From assembly GCA_019137255.1 (NCBI GenBank), contig WPDH01000140.1, forward strand, positions 1 through 64,000: a stretch of 64,000 nucleotides of DNA, read 5' to 3'. Within the stretch, counting starts at the first letter, position 1, and each line of letters opens with the position of its first letter. This DNA is from Corinectria fuckeliana (Eukaryota > Ascomycota > Sordariomycetes > Hypocreales > Nectriaceae). The notes under the pieces are model-generated. The model worked only from the letters and a program-made list of their open reading frames with translations, was not told where the DNA came from and did not search any database. Of this stretch, positions 1 through 11,600 are shown one piece after another. Both the position numbers and the translations under genes were made by a program.

Positions 1-50
1 GGGGGGTGTGAAGGGGGGTAGAAGGAGGGGGGTAGATGGAGGGGGGTGGG
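1..50 (+). repeat. G-rich 14-bp minisatellite, possible G-quadruplex
   Basis: Four runs of six G (1-6, 13-18, 27-32, 41-46) are separated by short purine-rich spacers. From position 13 the period is 14 bp (GGGGGGTAGAWGGA type, last copy diverged). Such spacing is compatible with G-quadruplex formation on the + strand. The array continues off the left edge or starts there; this cannot be resolved from the window. Confidence 0.7.
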
Positions 51-672
51 AAGCAAATATCGATTGCGATTGGGGGTGTAGAGAGGCGTGTAGTCTAAGA
101 AGCGCGAGGTTGAGAAGAGAGGAAGAGAGGAATAGCGGAAGAGAGGAACCTACGTAGTAAGAGAGTCAAGGAGGACTCGACTCGAGTACCATGGACATGG
201 GGAAGGGGGGGGTGGGATGTTTACACTCTCGGGCTTACATCTTTGGTAGGAAAGAGTCGTGAAAGTCATGGCCCGCTTGAGAAATCATGCCTGCTCGTAC
301 CATAGTAAGGCCCTTATGGTCCTCCGTAGGCGCGCGCGAGGGGGGTGGAACCCAGCAGAAAGAGACGATGCCAAAGTCTATTTCGCGTGGAGATCACCAA
401 CCAAGCTCACGCCTACGCCGAGCGTCAGCGCCTGCCAGCCTGCCTACCTACACCCACGCCCAGCCCAGTCTCGGGGGCGAGTGGAGGGAAGGAAGGAAGA
501 AAGTCAGCCTGTGTGGACTGTGTTGCGGTGATATCATTGGGGAAGAAGGGAAGAGGAAGGGAAAACATGGAAAGGCGAAACCTCAATAGATACTGGTCAG
601 ACAGATGTGTATGTACAAGCACAGACAGGACCGAGCTAGGCAATCGCTGTATGTATCCAGGGGCCGGGCCGG

Positions 673-722
673 CTGTGTGTATGTGTCTGTGTGTCTGTGT
701 CTGCGTCTGCGTCTGTGTCTCT
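673..722. repeat. GT/TCTG-rich imperfect microsatellite
   Basis: An imperfect run of TGTGTG, TCTGTG and TCTGCG units. It is simple-sequence DNA with no coding support; the apparent peptide on either strand is pure low complexity. Confidence 0.8.
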
Positions 723-1289
723 GACAGGCGGGATGAAGTAATGAGTGTGTCGGCTTTGTTTGTCACAGAAACATGGACCGTGGTTGACAGGCCAAATCAG
801 AGTCATGGAAGTCAAGGCACCAACCAAGCAAGAGAAGTGATGAGTGACGACTGAACAGTGCAACGCTACCGTAGTAGGTACCTACAACCAAAAGTCTTCA
901 ATGATGAGGCGAGAGGTAAGACGCATGCCACCAGGACGCCCTTGGAAGCTTTTCTTGTCGTTGTGGTTTCCTAAAGGAGCACGCCCCGGTGGGGCGGCAT
1001 GTGGGAGGGATGTGCGGCGGCGGCCTAGGGCAGGACTTGAGAGCAAAAAGGTGGAGGAACAGGGAGGATGGATACATAGTAGTAGGCAAAAAAGACAAGA
1101 CGTGACCAACCCGAAAGGAAAGAAAAACCCAGGCTTGAAGAGCGTGGGAATAGGAACGCCGCGCCCCCCTTCTTGGTTCATAGTTCATAGGGTGCAACAG
1201 ACTTTGGTACCGTCTGGGGCTTTCCCCTTCTTCCCTTCCTTCTCCTTCTGGCTTTGAGGGCTGGGTCCCCTCGTCTCCTTTGGGCGAAA

Positions 1290-1330
1290 GCTGGTCTCTG
1301 CGCTGGTCTCTGCGCTGGTCTCTGCGCTGG
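1290..1330. repeat. 12-bp tandem repeat, about 3.4 copies
   Basis: Three perfect head-to-tail copies of GCTGGTCTCTGC (1290-1301, 1302-1313, 1314-1325) followed by a partial copy GCTGG. Confidence 0.9.
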
Positions 1331-1383
1331 CGTGGCTTTGTTGGACGTCATGTTTCCTGTTGCTTGCCGTCAATCGATACACC

Positions 1384-1418
1384 TCATTCATTCATTCATT
1401 CATTCATTCATTCATTCA
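1384..1418. repeat. (TCAT)n microsatellite
   Basis: An uninterrupted tetranucleotide array of about 8.5 TCAT units. Confidence 0.95.
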
Positions 1419-1638
1419 ACGGACCTACACTACTACAGATCCGATGCGGGCGGTAAGGGAATGGCTGCTTTGTTCCTTGGAGTGGGCGTACATGGCTGCT
1501 GCCAAGCTGCCAGGCTGCCTCTTCATCAATCACACTTCGGTCTCGCCTTTTACGTACCGAGTACGGGATGGGACAAACGGCGCCCCCAGACGGCCGGGCA
1601 TTACAGCGTCGTTCAAGCTTTGAAGCTTCCCCTGAAAT

Positions 1639-1654
1639 TAGGTAGGTAGGTAGG
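1639..1654. repeat. (TAGG)4 tract
   Basis: Four perfect TAGG units. The same tetranucleotide or its complement CCTA recurs in other intergenic regions of the window (near 3,930, 36,845, 48,549, 63,123, 63,263 and 63,300). Confidence 0.9.
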
Positions 1655-1928
1655 CAGCCTTGGGAGATGTTCTTTAGCCACCGACGGATTTCGGCTTGCC
1701 AATATCGAGCAAAGGCAACGACGTAACGTGCTACGGAAGCAACATCCCAGCAAAGCAAAACACACGCCAACAGAAATAAAATAAAAACTCCACCCCGGAA
1801 CCCGCGATTATCCCACCGAGAGCCGGGTACAAGTGCTGCCCCCCCCCCTACACGCGCACACGCTGATCACGTCAGGCAGGGTGCGTTGATGCACACGGGA
1901 GGAAGGGTGATGCGCGGGAAGCCAGCCT

Positions 1929-1960
1929 GGGGAGGTGGAGGCGGAGGCGGAGGTGGAGGC
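1929..1960. repeat. (GGAGGY)n purine-rich repeat
   Basis: Tandem GGAGGT/GGAGGC units giving a strongly purine-rich + strand. Translation gives only poly-Gly on one strand or poly-Pro on the other. Confidence 0.85.
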
Positions 1961-2163
1961 CAGGCGAGGCGCGGTGAGGTAAGGTGCAGGACGATGAACC
2001 TGTCGCGGCATATGCGCATGCACTGCAACTGCACTTCATGCACCCATTTCGTGCCGCCTGCAGGGCTGCGGCACCACATTCCCATGGACGGCTGATTTGG
2101 TTTTGATTGCACACGGACGCCAGCACACACGCTTGCTGCTGCGTGACGGTGTGTGTGATGGGT

Positions 2164-2191
2164 TGACGGGTGACGGGTGACGGGTGACGGA
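2164..2191. repeat. (TGACGGG)4 tandem repeat
   Basis: Three perfect 7-bp TGACGGG copies and a fourth ending in A (TGACGGA). Confidence 0.9.
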
Positions 2192-4195
2192 TGACGATGG
2201 CAACCCCACGGCGGCCACAACTGCACGCAAAAGTCAAATCTGGTCGGGTTTGATGATAATTGTGCTCATATTGCTTTTGTTGGCCGTACTGCGTAGTATT
2301 CGTATACACACTATGCACTGCGCGCGGAGGGCTAGCAGAGCACCTAGAGCAACCAGCATGTTTCGTCTCAAAGTCTAAAAATGATCACACTCGTTCGCTC
2401 CATCTTACTCGCCCGCCTTCGAGGCCTCCTCCGTCAACTAAATCCGCGGACTCCCAACTGATTAGCTGTTGATCGACCTTGACCTCCTCAGCGTTGCCGC
2501 CCCAGACAGTTAGTTACCTATCTACTACCTAGATAGTTTGTCCCCATTGGGCCGTACTATTCCGGAGCCAGGTTGGCCTCTCCCCTCCCCTCCCCTCTTA
2601 AAAAAAAAGGAACAGACCCCTTCTCGGGCCCGAGGGATGTATTCCTTCTACGGACCATCCAGAGAGTCATTAGTCGCGCTTCCAAGAGCCTCCTTAGCCA
2701 AAGGGGGGGGGAGCCCTTACTAACGACCAAAGGAGGAAGACGCAAAACTACCCCTTTACCGCCTCTTCGGACCTCTAAGCCACAGGGGCTCCGTCCATCC
2801 AACAGCACCAAACAGAGTTCACGGGAGGAAACGAAGCAAGAAACAAAACGAAGTCATAACCAACACCACTTTGGGTGGGCTTACTAGTTGTCCGTCTGTT
2901 TCTCACTGTTTGGGATCCGTATTTTCCCACGAGGGGCCCACCTGCACGCTCTCCCTCCCGGCCTGGCAAACCTGGTTCCCTGGAAGCGATCATCCCTGGA
3001 CTGGTTATTTTTTCCTTTTTTTTCTTTTGGTTTTTATGACGCTACACCCCCATTCCCAGTCGCAGTTCCCACTTCCCCCGTCTTCCAACGTCAGCGCCAA
3101 GCCCCTCGATCGTCAGTCGTCCATGCCACCTATCTAACTAACTATCATGGAATGGGGGGAGGGGAGTTTCCGCACGTCCTAACAGGTCGGGCTTCCGCCC
3201 GGACTCAACTCCGAACTCCCTCCCACCCCCGGTTCTCCGTCGTCTTACTTTCCGTGACCAAGGCTACTCCGTCGCATCGCCGGGATTCGCTGCAGATCCC
3301 CGAGCGTTTTTTCTTTTTTTTTCCTTTTCTTTCTTTCCCTTTCCCAATCTTTTTTGGAGTGGCGCGCTGGATATATCCGGATTTAATCAGGCCAGAGATG
3401 CAAAGTGCCTTCGAATGTGGGGAGGGACAAAAAGACAATGCTGCTGCTTGGCGGGCCTTTTGGCCGTGCATACTTACTTGTAGCCGCACGCTGCAATGCC
3501 CCGGCGGCCGGAGCCCGGAAGGCGGAGGACAGGTCAGTGTTGTGGTGCCCGGAATTATGGGGCTCCGTCCGTCGATGGCACCCCTTCGGAGCATGGCAGC
3601 ATGGGTTTTTGCACCGAAATGCCTTTGCGCACGGGAATGAGGCGTGGGCGACAATCTCCAGCCGCGCAGCCATGGATCCATCCTCAGGGAATAGGCAATC
3701 ACTAATCAGTAAATCGCACAAGACAGGGAGGGAGGCCACCATCCGGCCGGGTACTCCACAGCGGCTAGCCGGCTGCCCTGAAACCCGCGTCTTTTGTACG
3801 TATGTATCTCTTCCAATGCTTCTTCACTTTCCCTCTACCTTCTCCCCACTCCGACTCGCGTCACGGGCATGCTCTTACTCGCGCTTGTGCTCGGGGCTGG
3901 TGGACTACTGGTAGGCACCTGACTAACACTACCTACCTATGTACGTAACTGCTCCTAGGCTGACGGCTGATTCATTCTGCAATTTCCACAAACGCTCCAA
4001 ACGGGCTCTCCACCGCTGCTTCACGCAAACTCTAATCCCACCCGCCCACCATTCCCTCCCTCTCTCCCTGCGCCAAGCCCTGCCCTTCGGGGGGCCTGAT
4101 GGGCTCCTGCGTGCGCTCGCTATTTCGCCGTTTCCCGTCCTCGTACCTACTTACTTGGTCCCTCCACCCCCCGCCCGGTCCACCCGCCTATTGCA

Positions 4196-4215
4196 GTAAG
4201 GTAAGGTAAGGTAAG
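4196..4215. repeat. (GTAAG)4 tandem repeat
   Basis: Four perfect GTAAG units in intergenic DNA. The unit resembles a 5' splice-site consensus, but there is no exon context. Confidence 0.9.
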
Positions 4216-5187
4216 TTAGTAACTACAGTGGTGTAGATTACCTAGATTAGATACTAGGTCGTACTGTACGGAGGAGTAACGTAACCACGGAGCATGCCCG
4301 TTCGAACTTATGCCCATTGTAGTCTTGTCAAGCGATCGCGGAATTCAACTTGATCACGATGGAGAGTCCTCTCGTTGCATTGCCCGGCCCCTTCCCCCCA
4401 CACCTTCTCTCCTATCTATTCTCACCTCATAACGATCCGAAATCCGAGACCGCGTCGTCTTTGTAGTCTTTGTACTTCCCAGTCCTCCTCCTCCTCCTCT
4501 TCCTCGTTGCGGAACCGCTCGTCAGAGTTGGACTTGTTCGAGTCATTGTTCCGCAGTCCTTAATCTTAGAGCCCAGCCTCCCCTCCCTTCAATCCAAGAG
4601 AAGGAGTCAACGATCGCTTCCGTAATCGAGTGCATGGCGATCCAACTGTACTACGTAGGAGAAATCCACTCCGCGGAGATCCCCCCGTTACCTTGTCGCT
4701 CGCCATCGTCGGTCGCCCTGTCGGCGCCTCCACTTGGGCCTGGTAAACCCGGTATTCCCGGCGGGAATCCCCTCTTAACCCCTGCTATTATGCGCGGCGT
4801 ATGTACATACGCATCACCGCCTCCTCCCCAGATTTAGGTAGAGTGTCGTCCGTGCTGCATAACGCGTGGTATCAGCCTAATCTCGTTACATACGGAAAAG
4901 CAAATAGCCGCCTAGGCTACTCCACCAGAAAGATAGTATGACATAATATGACATCTGTCACTGTCGTATCTATCAGGTAACAACCACGCGGTGGATGATT
5001 CGACAGCATGTATTCGTACTCTGTAATCTACTATTTATGTAGCTAGTCGAAGGATGGGGAAAGATGATGTGCATGTGTCAGATTGACCAACACGGTGAAG
5101 CCCAGAAGAAGAAATCTACGTAATTAGTTAAGAACTCGCGCACGACGGATCGCACTAATTGCCTGTATTCCAAGGACTACTCCGTAC

Positions 5188-5247
5188 CAACAGCAGCAAC
5201 ATCAACAGCAGCAACATCAACAACAACACCAACAACACCAACAACAC
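5188..5247. repeat. CAR/CAA-rich tandem repeat
   Basis: Two perfect 15-bp copies of CAACAGCAGCAACAT (5188-5202, 5203-5217) run into three CAACAACAC-type units. Translation would give Ser/Asn-rich or Gln/His-rich peptide, but there is no supporting gene around it. Confidence 0.85.
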
Positions 5248-7955
5248 GCAAAGCTTCTCGTCACCTGTAGCTTCAGGCGTTGACTGCTTTGTACATTGCC
5301 CGATGTGCTACAGAGTACGTCACGTACGCAGCATCCTCCAGCTCGTTTACTCGTTCAGAGAGCTGAAAGAGTGTTTTAAGATGACGGAGGATTTAAACTT
5401 TCCTCCTTCTGACAAGGAAGACCCCTTCACCCCCTCGCTTACCCTTGACAGCAAGCGAACTAATCCTTGCGACCCAGATTCAGAGATGCCAGCACAGCCC
5501 TCGTAAGCAGAACGTTATCGTGGGTGGTTGTATTCCCGTATTTCTTCGGCTTCGCTGTGTCTGACGCATGCCTTTGTAATACGGAAATTCTACGCCAACC
5601 CTCTTCCCAAACCCCATTCGCCTAGGTTCCTCCGCCTTCCCCCCCCCCCCTTAGGAATGCAATTAGGCCATGTTTTCTTCAAGGATTCTTTTGTTTCACA
5701 TATCGACGGTGAGCCGGCGTCCTGAGAACTATCACCACGGTAAGGACCGATTAGCGACGTGGCTGGTCCGTGTGCTCTTTCCTATTCAGGTAATACGACT
5801 CCGAGCAGGTTTGAAGTAAGAATTCGTGATACTACTATGGTAGCCTTGGTTGGTTTGTTGGTTCCTGAAATTGGAATCGCAGCACGTCCTCGGGGTGTGT
5901 TCTTGGTAAGGTGTATCCGGATGGAGGAGCCAAGGACAAGGGAGGAAGAGATGCCGACATGATCCATAGCGGAATTCGATCCTGCCTAGTCTGCTCGGAG
6001 GATTTCTTACTACTACAAGTCTTAGGCGAAGCCTTGAGGCTGACGGCTGACGGCTGTCTGCGTGGCATTGTCCATCCCGGGTAGCGGGAAGATTGGAACG
6101 TTTGGTGGGGCCTCTGCTCGCTCGTGGCATTCTCGTGGAGATGTCTCCACACCACAGAGAGAGGGAGTCTCTATCCAGGCTCGGATCCGCTCACTGTTGT
6201 CGCCGAGACGCAAGCTAGAAGCTCGACAGATACTTCCGTCGGGTAGGTACTCGGGGCCATGGGAAGTTTGTTACGGATGGAAGAGGGCTTGAGCTATGCG
6301 CACACCCGTGGCAATGGCGAACTTCGGGGCAAACCTCGGCGTTCCATGTCCCCTACTCGTACTCAATGTCGTGTTGGTTCTAAAATCATAGGAAATAAGC
6401 TTCCTCTGGGCGGAGAATACGATGCCAGATGTGGACTTCGCATTGCAGCGCTTCGACGTCAACCAACTGGGCGGGCATCGCAGTGAGTCACTTAGGTTCA
6501 CCAGCCTCAACTATCGAGATGCAGTTGGGACATGACACTTCCCGAATGGAGTATAGGGCGTCCGTCCTTCACCCTGCGAGCGGGCCTTGGCTGCCAACCA
6601 ACAACAACAGAACCATCAGGGATGTGTGCTTCGTCACGTCTGTGTCATGGCATCTGTACACATCAACCGCAATGACGACTGGTGGTGCGCGTCTAGAAGA
6701 CAAAAAAAGGTGGGTTTTCGAGCCATTCTTCCCCCTCGAGAACAAACCCTAATCCGCAAAGTAGATAGAGGGTCTCTCGCACAGTTCAACCCGGTAGAGG
6801 CGCCCAAATGAAAGCCAAAAAGATGGTGCCCGGGCGCGGGAAGCCGCGTGCACTAGACCTAGACCTACTCATGTAAGTTACGATTACGGGTGCTCCTCTC
6901 CTTCTAGAACTCATTCCGTAGCCTAGACGGGGTGCGAAGTGGGCGAAAGGGGAATCATGGCCCCCCCCCACATACCATCTTCCTGGTTGTTGGTAACCCC
7001 CGAGTTTCTGCGGATACTCCGTCCCTAGCTGCTACGTAGTAGCCTCTCTCCCATGCTACGGGGCCCTCCCCCACTAGCAAAGCAATCGAGAACCTTACAC
7101 GCCCTACCAGAGCTGCTAAGAAAACAGGAAAACAAGACAACACCACAATGGGACCCAGAAACTCCCAACATTGGCGGGCCGATATCTATCCATTGGCCGG
7201 GATGCAGCGGGAATTCTGCAACCCGACTCATTGTCATGTCCATACAAAGTCAATATTCGCGGTGGCAGATGTCGAGCTGGAACTCACTCACAACCACGCA
7301 GGTCAGTTCCAGTCCAATACACGTGTCCTGCCCGGATTTGTGCCCATCTGAAGCGGTATTGTTTGGGGGGGGGGAATAAGGCGCACTCCAAAGTAGTCTG
7401 TTTTCTTCGGCCGCAACTGGAATATTTCGGCTCTGCTCATACCTCGGTGAATTTACCCTGTACCATACAATGGCTAATGTAATGACGAGGGCTACTACGC
7501 TGGCGAACTGGTGTGAGTCCTTGAGACTCGAGCCTGTTCGAAGAGAAACCTTTGAGATGAACAGCGGCTTGGCTTCTTGAGATACCTATTACCAAGCGAC
7601 ATAGCAACACCAAACTCATGTGTGTATAAGCCATAGGGCAAAAAAGTCTAGACTCATTAGTTTGGCGCTATTTGCTTCACTCTAAAGCATCGCACATGTT
7701 TTTTTTCTAAGCATCGTAAACTGCCATCCATAGGAACTCCCACCATCACAGAGGGAAACCACGCACAAGTCGTTGCTAATCACCCAAACACTCTTTCCAA
7801 ACAAACCCCCCAAAAACGTAGTCGCAAGTCCTCCAACACCTCACGAAACATCGTAATAATTTAGCCGGGCTGCTGTCTAAAGGCCCCACGGCTGGGGATA
7901 TCCACACCCACACACATATGCCTCAAATACCTTTCTTTAGTTCAACAATCCACTC

Positions 7956-8038
7956 GGGGAGCTGGCGCAATTGGTAGCGCGTTAGATTCCAGCTATGGAA
8001 TGTCCTAAAGGTTATCTGTTCGAGTCAGGTGTTCCTCA
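7956..8038 (+). tRNA. tRNA-Trp(CCA) with a 10-nt intron
   Basis: A full cloverleaf can be drawn. The acceptor stem is GGGGAGC with GTTCCTC (two G-U pairs), the D stem GCGC/GCGC closes an AATTGGTA loop, the anticodon loop is TTCCAG followed by the intron, and the T stem ATCTG/CAGGT closes TTCGAGT. Discriminator A is at 8038. The anticodon CCA lies at 7989-7991. After position 37 comes a short insert, CTATGGAATG (7993-8002), at the standard eukaryotic tRNA intron site. It contains TGGAAT, which is complementary to the anticodon-side ATTCCA, as is common in pre-tRNAs. One anticodon-stem pair is an A-C mismatch, so a mutated copy is possible. A T-rich stretch, a candidate Pol III terminator, lies near 8,068-8,080. 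Confidence 0.72.
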
Positions 8039-8698
8039 CGAGGTCGTGATCGAGAACTATTCTGCTTTCTTTGTCTTTTTGCTGTTGTGGGACAGACAGA
8101 GTAAGTGTTGTCCGCTACGGGGCTTGCTTTTTTCCAAGTTAGATTTAGGAAATATAGATTTTTGACAAAGAGTTTGATAGAGAAGCGAATCGCAATTTAC
8201 GTAGATTAATCAGTGAGATATAGGGGGTTAAAGATCCAACGTATGAAATGCCACATTCTTGTCAATATCGGGACTTGGGCATAGTGATATAGTAAGAACC
8301 GCACGCAAGATAGCTCGCATGCTCACCGTAAGTTTCCTATTACTAGAGTGCCAAGTTCCGTTTCAGTCCATCCCAGGCGAAATGCCAGTCTCGGCCCTGA
8401 CATGTCGAGTCCTGTCACTCACTCATGCCTTCCATTTCGGTTCAACCTCCAAGGCTGCTAACGATATGAACAAAGTGAGAGAAGTTCAAAGGCGAGAAAT
8501 CCTCGTTGCCCCTAGCAGTGCCATCCTGTTTCATCTCCCGCCAATCCAAGAGACCCCTTTTGTGTGTCTGGTTCCAGCGTCGCCTCCCTACGCGCTCGTA
8601 AACCGGGAGCCCGTGGTTTATTGTACATGCGATTATCAACAAAGGAAACATGAAAATCGAAAATGAACGCCACCCAATGACGTTTGTTGCCCCAATCC
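8039..8698. other. intergenic, 3' side of NUP133
   Basis: Between the tRNA and the NUP133 stop codon. A 135-codon open frame on + (8259-8666) has no recognisable domain. I see no convincing gene. Confidence 0.5.
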
Positions 8699-11600
8699 TT
8701 AACTCTGTCCAAACAGCGTCACACCCACGAAGCCGTTAGACTTGCTCGCGAAGAGCGACCTGCCAGTCGAATCATCCTCTACGGCAGCGCCCGCCCTAGT
8801 GGCCTCGTCCATAAGGCTGTCAACCTCGATTCGTGCCGCATCGAGAGTGGTACGGACCCAGTCCGCAAGTCGGTTCTTCTCTATGTACTGGTGTAGGATC
8901 TTGTCCTCGTACTTCATGGCCTCAGTCAACTTCGACCGGAAGTTGGTCTCAAAGTCGCGGAATCGGCGATCAAGCTGGTCGACGAACGAGCCCAGCGCCT
9001 CCTGAGGCCACACAGGACAAAAAGGTTCTCGTACATCTTCTATACTGGCATTAGAAAACAAATTGGCATCAGACGAATAGTGTAACTCACGGAACCTGAT
9101 GCAGTCCGCAAGCATTGCGTAGAGTTCGGTGTCGGCCAATCGCTCCACCACTTCACGGTCATCCTTGAGTTGGGTGTCGTTGATCTTGGCCCAGTCATCC
9201 CGGATGAACAACCTCCTCCAGATGAGCCTCTTGGCCTCCTTCTTTTCGTCGCTGTGGCAGTTGCTGTCCGCCACTTTGAGGGCCAGCCAGAAGGGATGCG
9301 CAATCTCATCCTTTGACTCCGGCTTGAGGGAGACAAGCGTTAGAAGGTCGATGAGAGTCATCGCATCGAGAGCCTCGTGCCTTAGCAGCCGTTTCATTCC
9401 ATCCTCGAAAATTTGGTGCTGGGCCTTTTGCCTTCGTGGGATGTTCATGCTATGCGCTTCCATGGCGAAGTTGAGAGCCGCTGCTTCGTCCACCGCGTCG
9501 TAGGTGCTAGGGAATATTTGGCTGTAGAGTTGATCCTGGATTTTGATGGCAATCAATTCGTCGTCAACCTTCTTCAACCTCCTCTCGATACGAGCCTCGT
9601 CGGAGACGACTTTGAAAGCTCCAGGATTGGCATCCTTCTCCTCCATCTCGGCTAAAAGGGCCAGCTTTCCAAGACTTAGCTCAATCTTCTTATTCCACAC
9701 CTGTTGCTCCTTGTTGAGAGCAAGTTCGACCAGGGTGTCAGCACTCTGGCCAATGTCCTTTTCTTGCTGAACGTCATTGATCCATGATATCCTCGCTAGC
9801 TCTGGCTTGCTTCGAAGGAACTGCGTCTTAAAGCCAAGCCTATCCAGGTCGAAATTCAGGACCGCCTCAACGCCGTGCTTCTGAAGCAGGAACTCGTAAA
9901 GCGGGAAAGCGAAAGGTTGGCCATAGTTGGAAAAACTGGTTTCCACCTTGTTCTTCTTGGCCTGTCGCACCAAATCGAGATTTCGCGTCTCAACCAGCGC
10001 AAGACCAGGCTCTCGAAGCTGGCTTTCTAACTCCTCGATGTGATCTAACAGAATGACTGCTAGAGCGGCGAGGGACTCGTGCTTCTCTGCGATGGCAGCG
10101 CCTTCCTCCCACTTCCCAGAGCGTGCCAGGGCGATGGGCTTGTCAAATCGATCTGCCTGATATACCTGGGCAAAATTCTGAGACATGGCCTTTTGGTCCG
10201 CAGTCGTTAAGGCCCAGCGAGCATACTCCAGCACGGATGTAAGCATGCCGTCGGTAAGGGGGGGGAGGGCTTCAAAGATCTTTGTGATCATCTTCGGATC
10301 CGGCGGATTTGTCGACTTGGACTTCTCATCCCCCCCTCGGTGCTTTTGTACCCATTGATCTGAGAGGTCAACAAGGCGTTTGACGTTGTTTGCGACGTAG
10401 TGGCAGCCAGTCCAGGGTTCGGGAAGATCCTCGTATCCATCACGCAGGATGCCCATACGAAGTTCTTCGAAGCCCAGGCCATAGAAGTTCAGGTTGTTCT
10501 TTCGGAAGTCGAGAGCTGCCTCGTGTGTGCAGATGTTGACTTCAATTGCTTCGTGGACCATGACGGTGACCTTAGCATCGTCAAGTAGATGGTCCTTGTA
10601 CAAGGTCTTGATGACCTCATACGCCCAGGCAACGAAGAGTTCGAGACGGAAAACATCGTTGACAAACCAATGGCGAACCCGGTCAACCTCGCCGATATTA
10701 GCAACAGGGTTGTGTTTCTGATCCTGGTGGATAAACTCCACGATGGACCCAATCAGGCTCTTCTTGTCGTTGGCAGGTCGTGCTGCGGTAAAGGCCTCGT
10801 GACTCTTCCAGAGCAGGACGGCCACATGCATCTTTTCGGCGTTATACAATAGCTTCCATCGAGTCTTGCGGTCGAGATCAGTTCCAGTGGTTTTGAGGTA
10901 CGTCATCAATCTCTCCAGTGCATTTGAGCGCGCCCGCAGATTGTCCTCCAAAGACGCCGGAAGCGTCGAGATGAAAGGAGTAGTTGAACTAAGAATCTCA
11001 TGGCTGACTTCCAACGCCGCCTGCGCCGTCTCTTCCTTGGAGAATCTGATTTCCTTTCGACCATCAAAAATCAGAGGATTGTCTTGCTTCACGCCGAAGA
11101 AGACCGCCTGCTCAAGCTTGCTCTTAGCGGAGACCTTTGGAGGCTGGTCACTAGCAAACTTGTCCACGTCGGTTGTCACGATTCGCACCGCTCCTGCTCC
11201 TCGAACCATCAGGATCACTGCGGGGTTCTTGGTCTTAGGTCGATAGAGGCGGTTGTCTTCGTGCCCGTGAACGGCAGGGGCTTCCTCTAAGCCAGAGCCG
11301 ATAATCTCGTGGACCTCATCTTCCCGGAAATCGACGACGTCCTCGAAGGATGCTGGCAGAATATGGCTGTCTGATCGAAGCTGAGAGTCCGGTGACTCGG
11401 GAGGGATTGCAATCGACGCGATGACTGTGGCGCGATCGAAAACAACATATGCGACGAGAGCAGGACGAGGAAGGTAGACGCGAGGTCGACAAGTCTGGGT
11501 GGTCGATGACGATGATATCGGAGTCGAGTAGGAGGTGATGGGTCGGATCATGCCAATTTGACATTCCTTGGGAGTCAAGACAGCTTCAACTAAGGCGTAG

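Larger units (their letters stand above)
1..7955. other. long region without a supported protein gene
   Basis: No open frame in this stretch shows a domain, motif or plausible splice-linked exon series that I recognise; the short frames are dominated by low-complexity translation (poly-Ser, poly-Pro, His/Arg-rich). The DNA has a G-rich minisatellite at the left edge, long pyrimidine tracts (about 3,006-3,030 and 3,305-3,352) like those found in fungal promoters and 5' leaders, and many short tandem repeats listed separately. It could be the upstream regulatory region of a gene left of the window, a degenerate region, or host non-coding transcripts. Spliced genes with very short exons cannot be excluded by eye. 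Confidence 0.6.

Noticed and set aside
345..854. 169-codon ORF in the left region
   Set aside because: It includes translated GT-repeat (runs of CVCVCV) and has no domain.
9002..9090. Possible intron in the NUP133 3' part (GTGAGT..CTAAT..CTCAG)
   Set aside because: Removing it (89 nt) or the shorter alternative to 9045 (46 nt) shifts the reading frame, while the uninterrupted frame continues into family-like sequence (LDRRFRDFETNFR).
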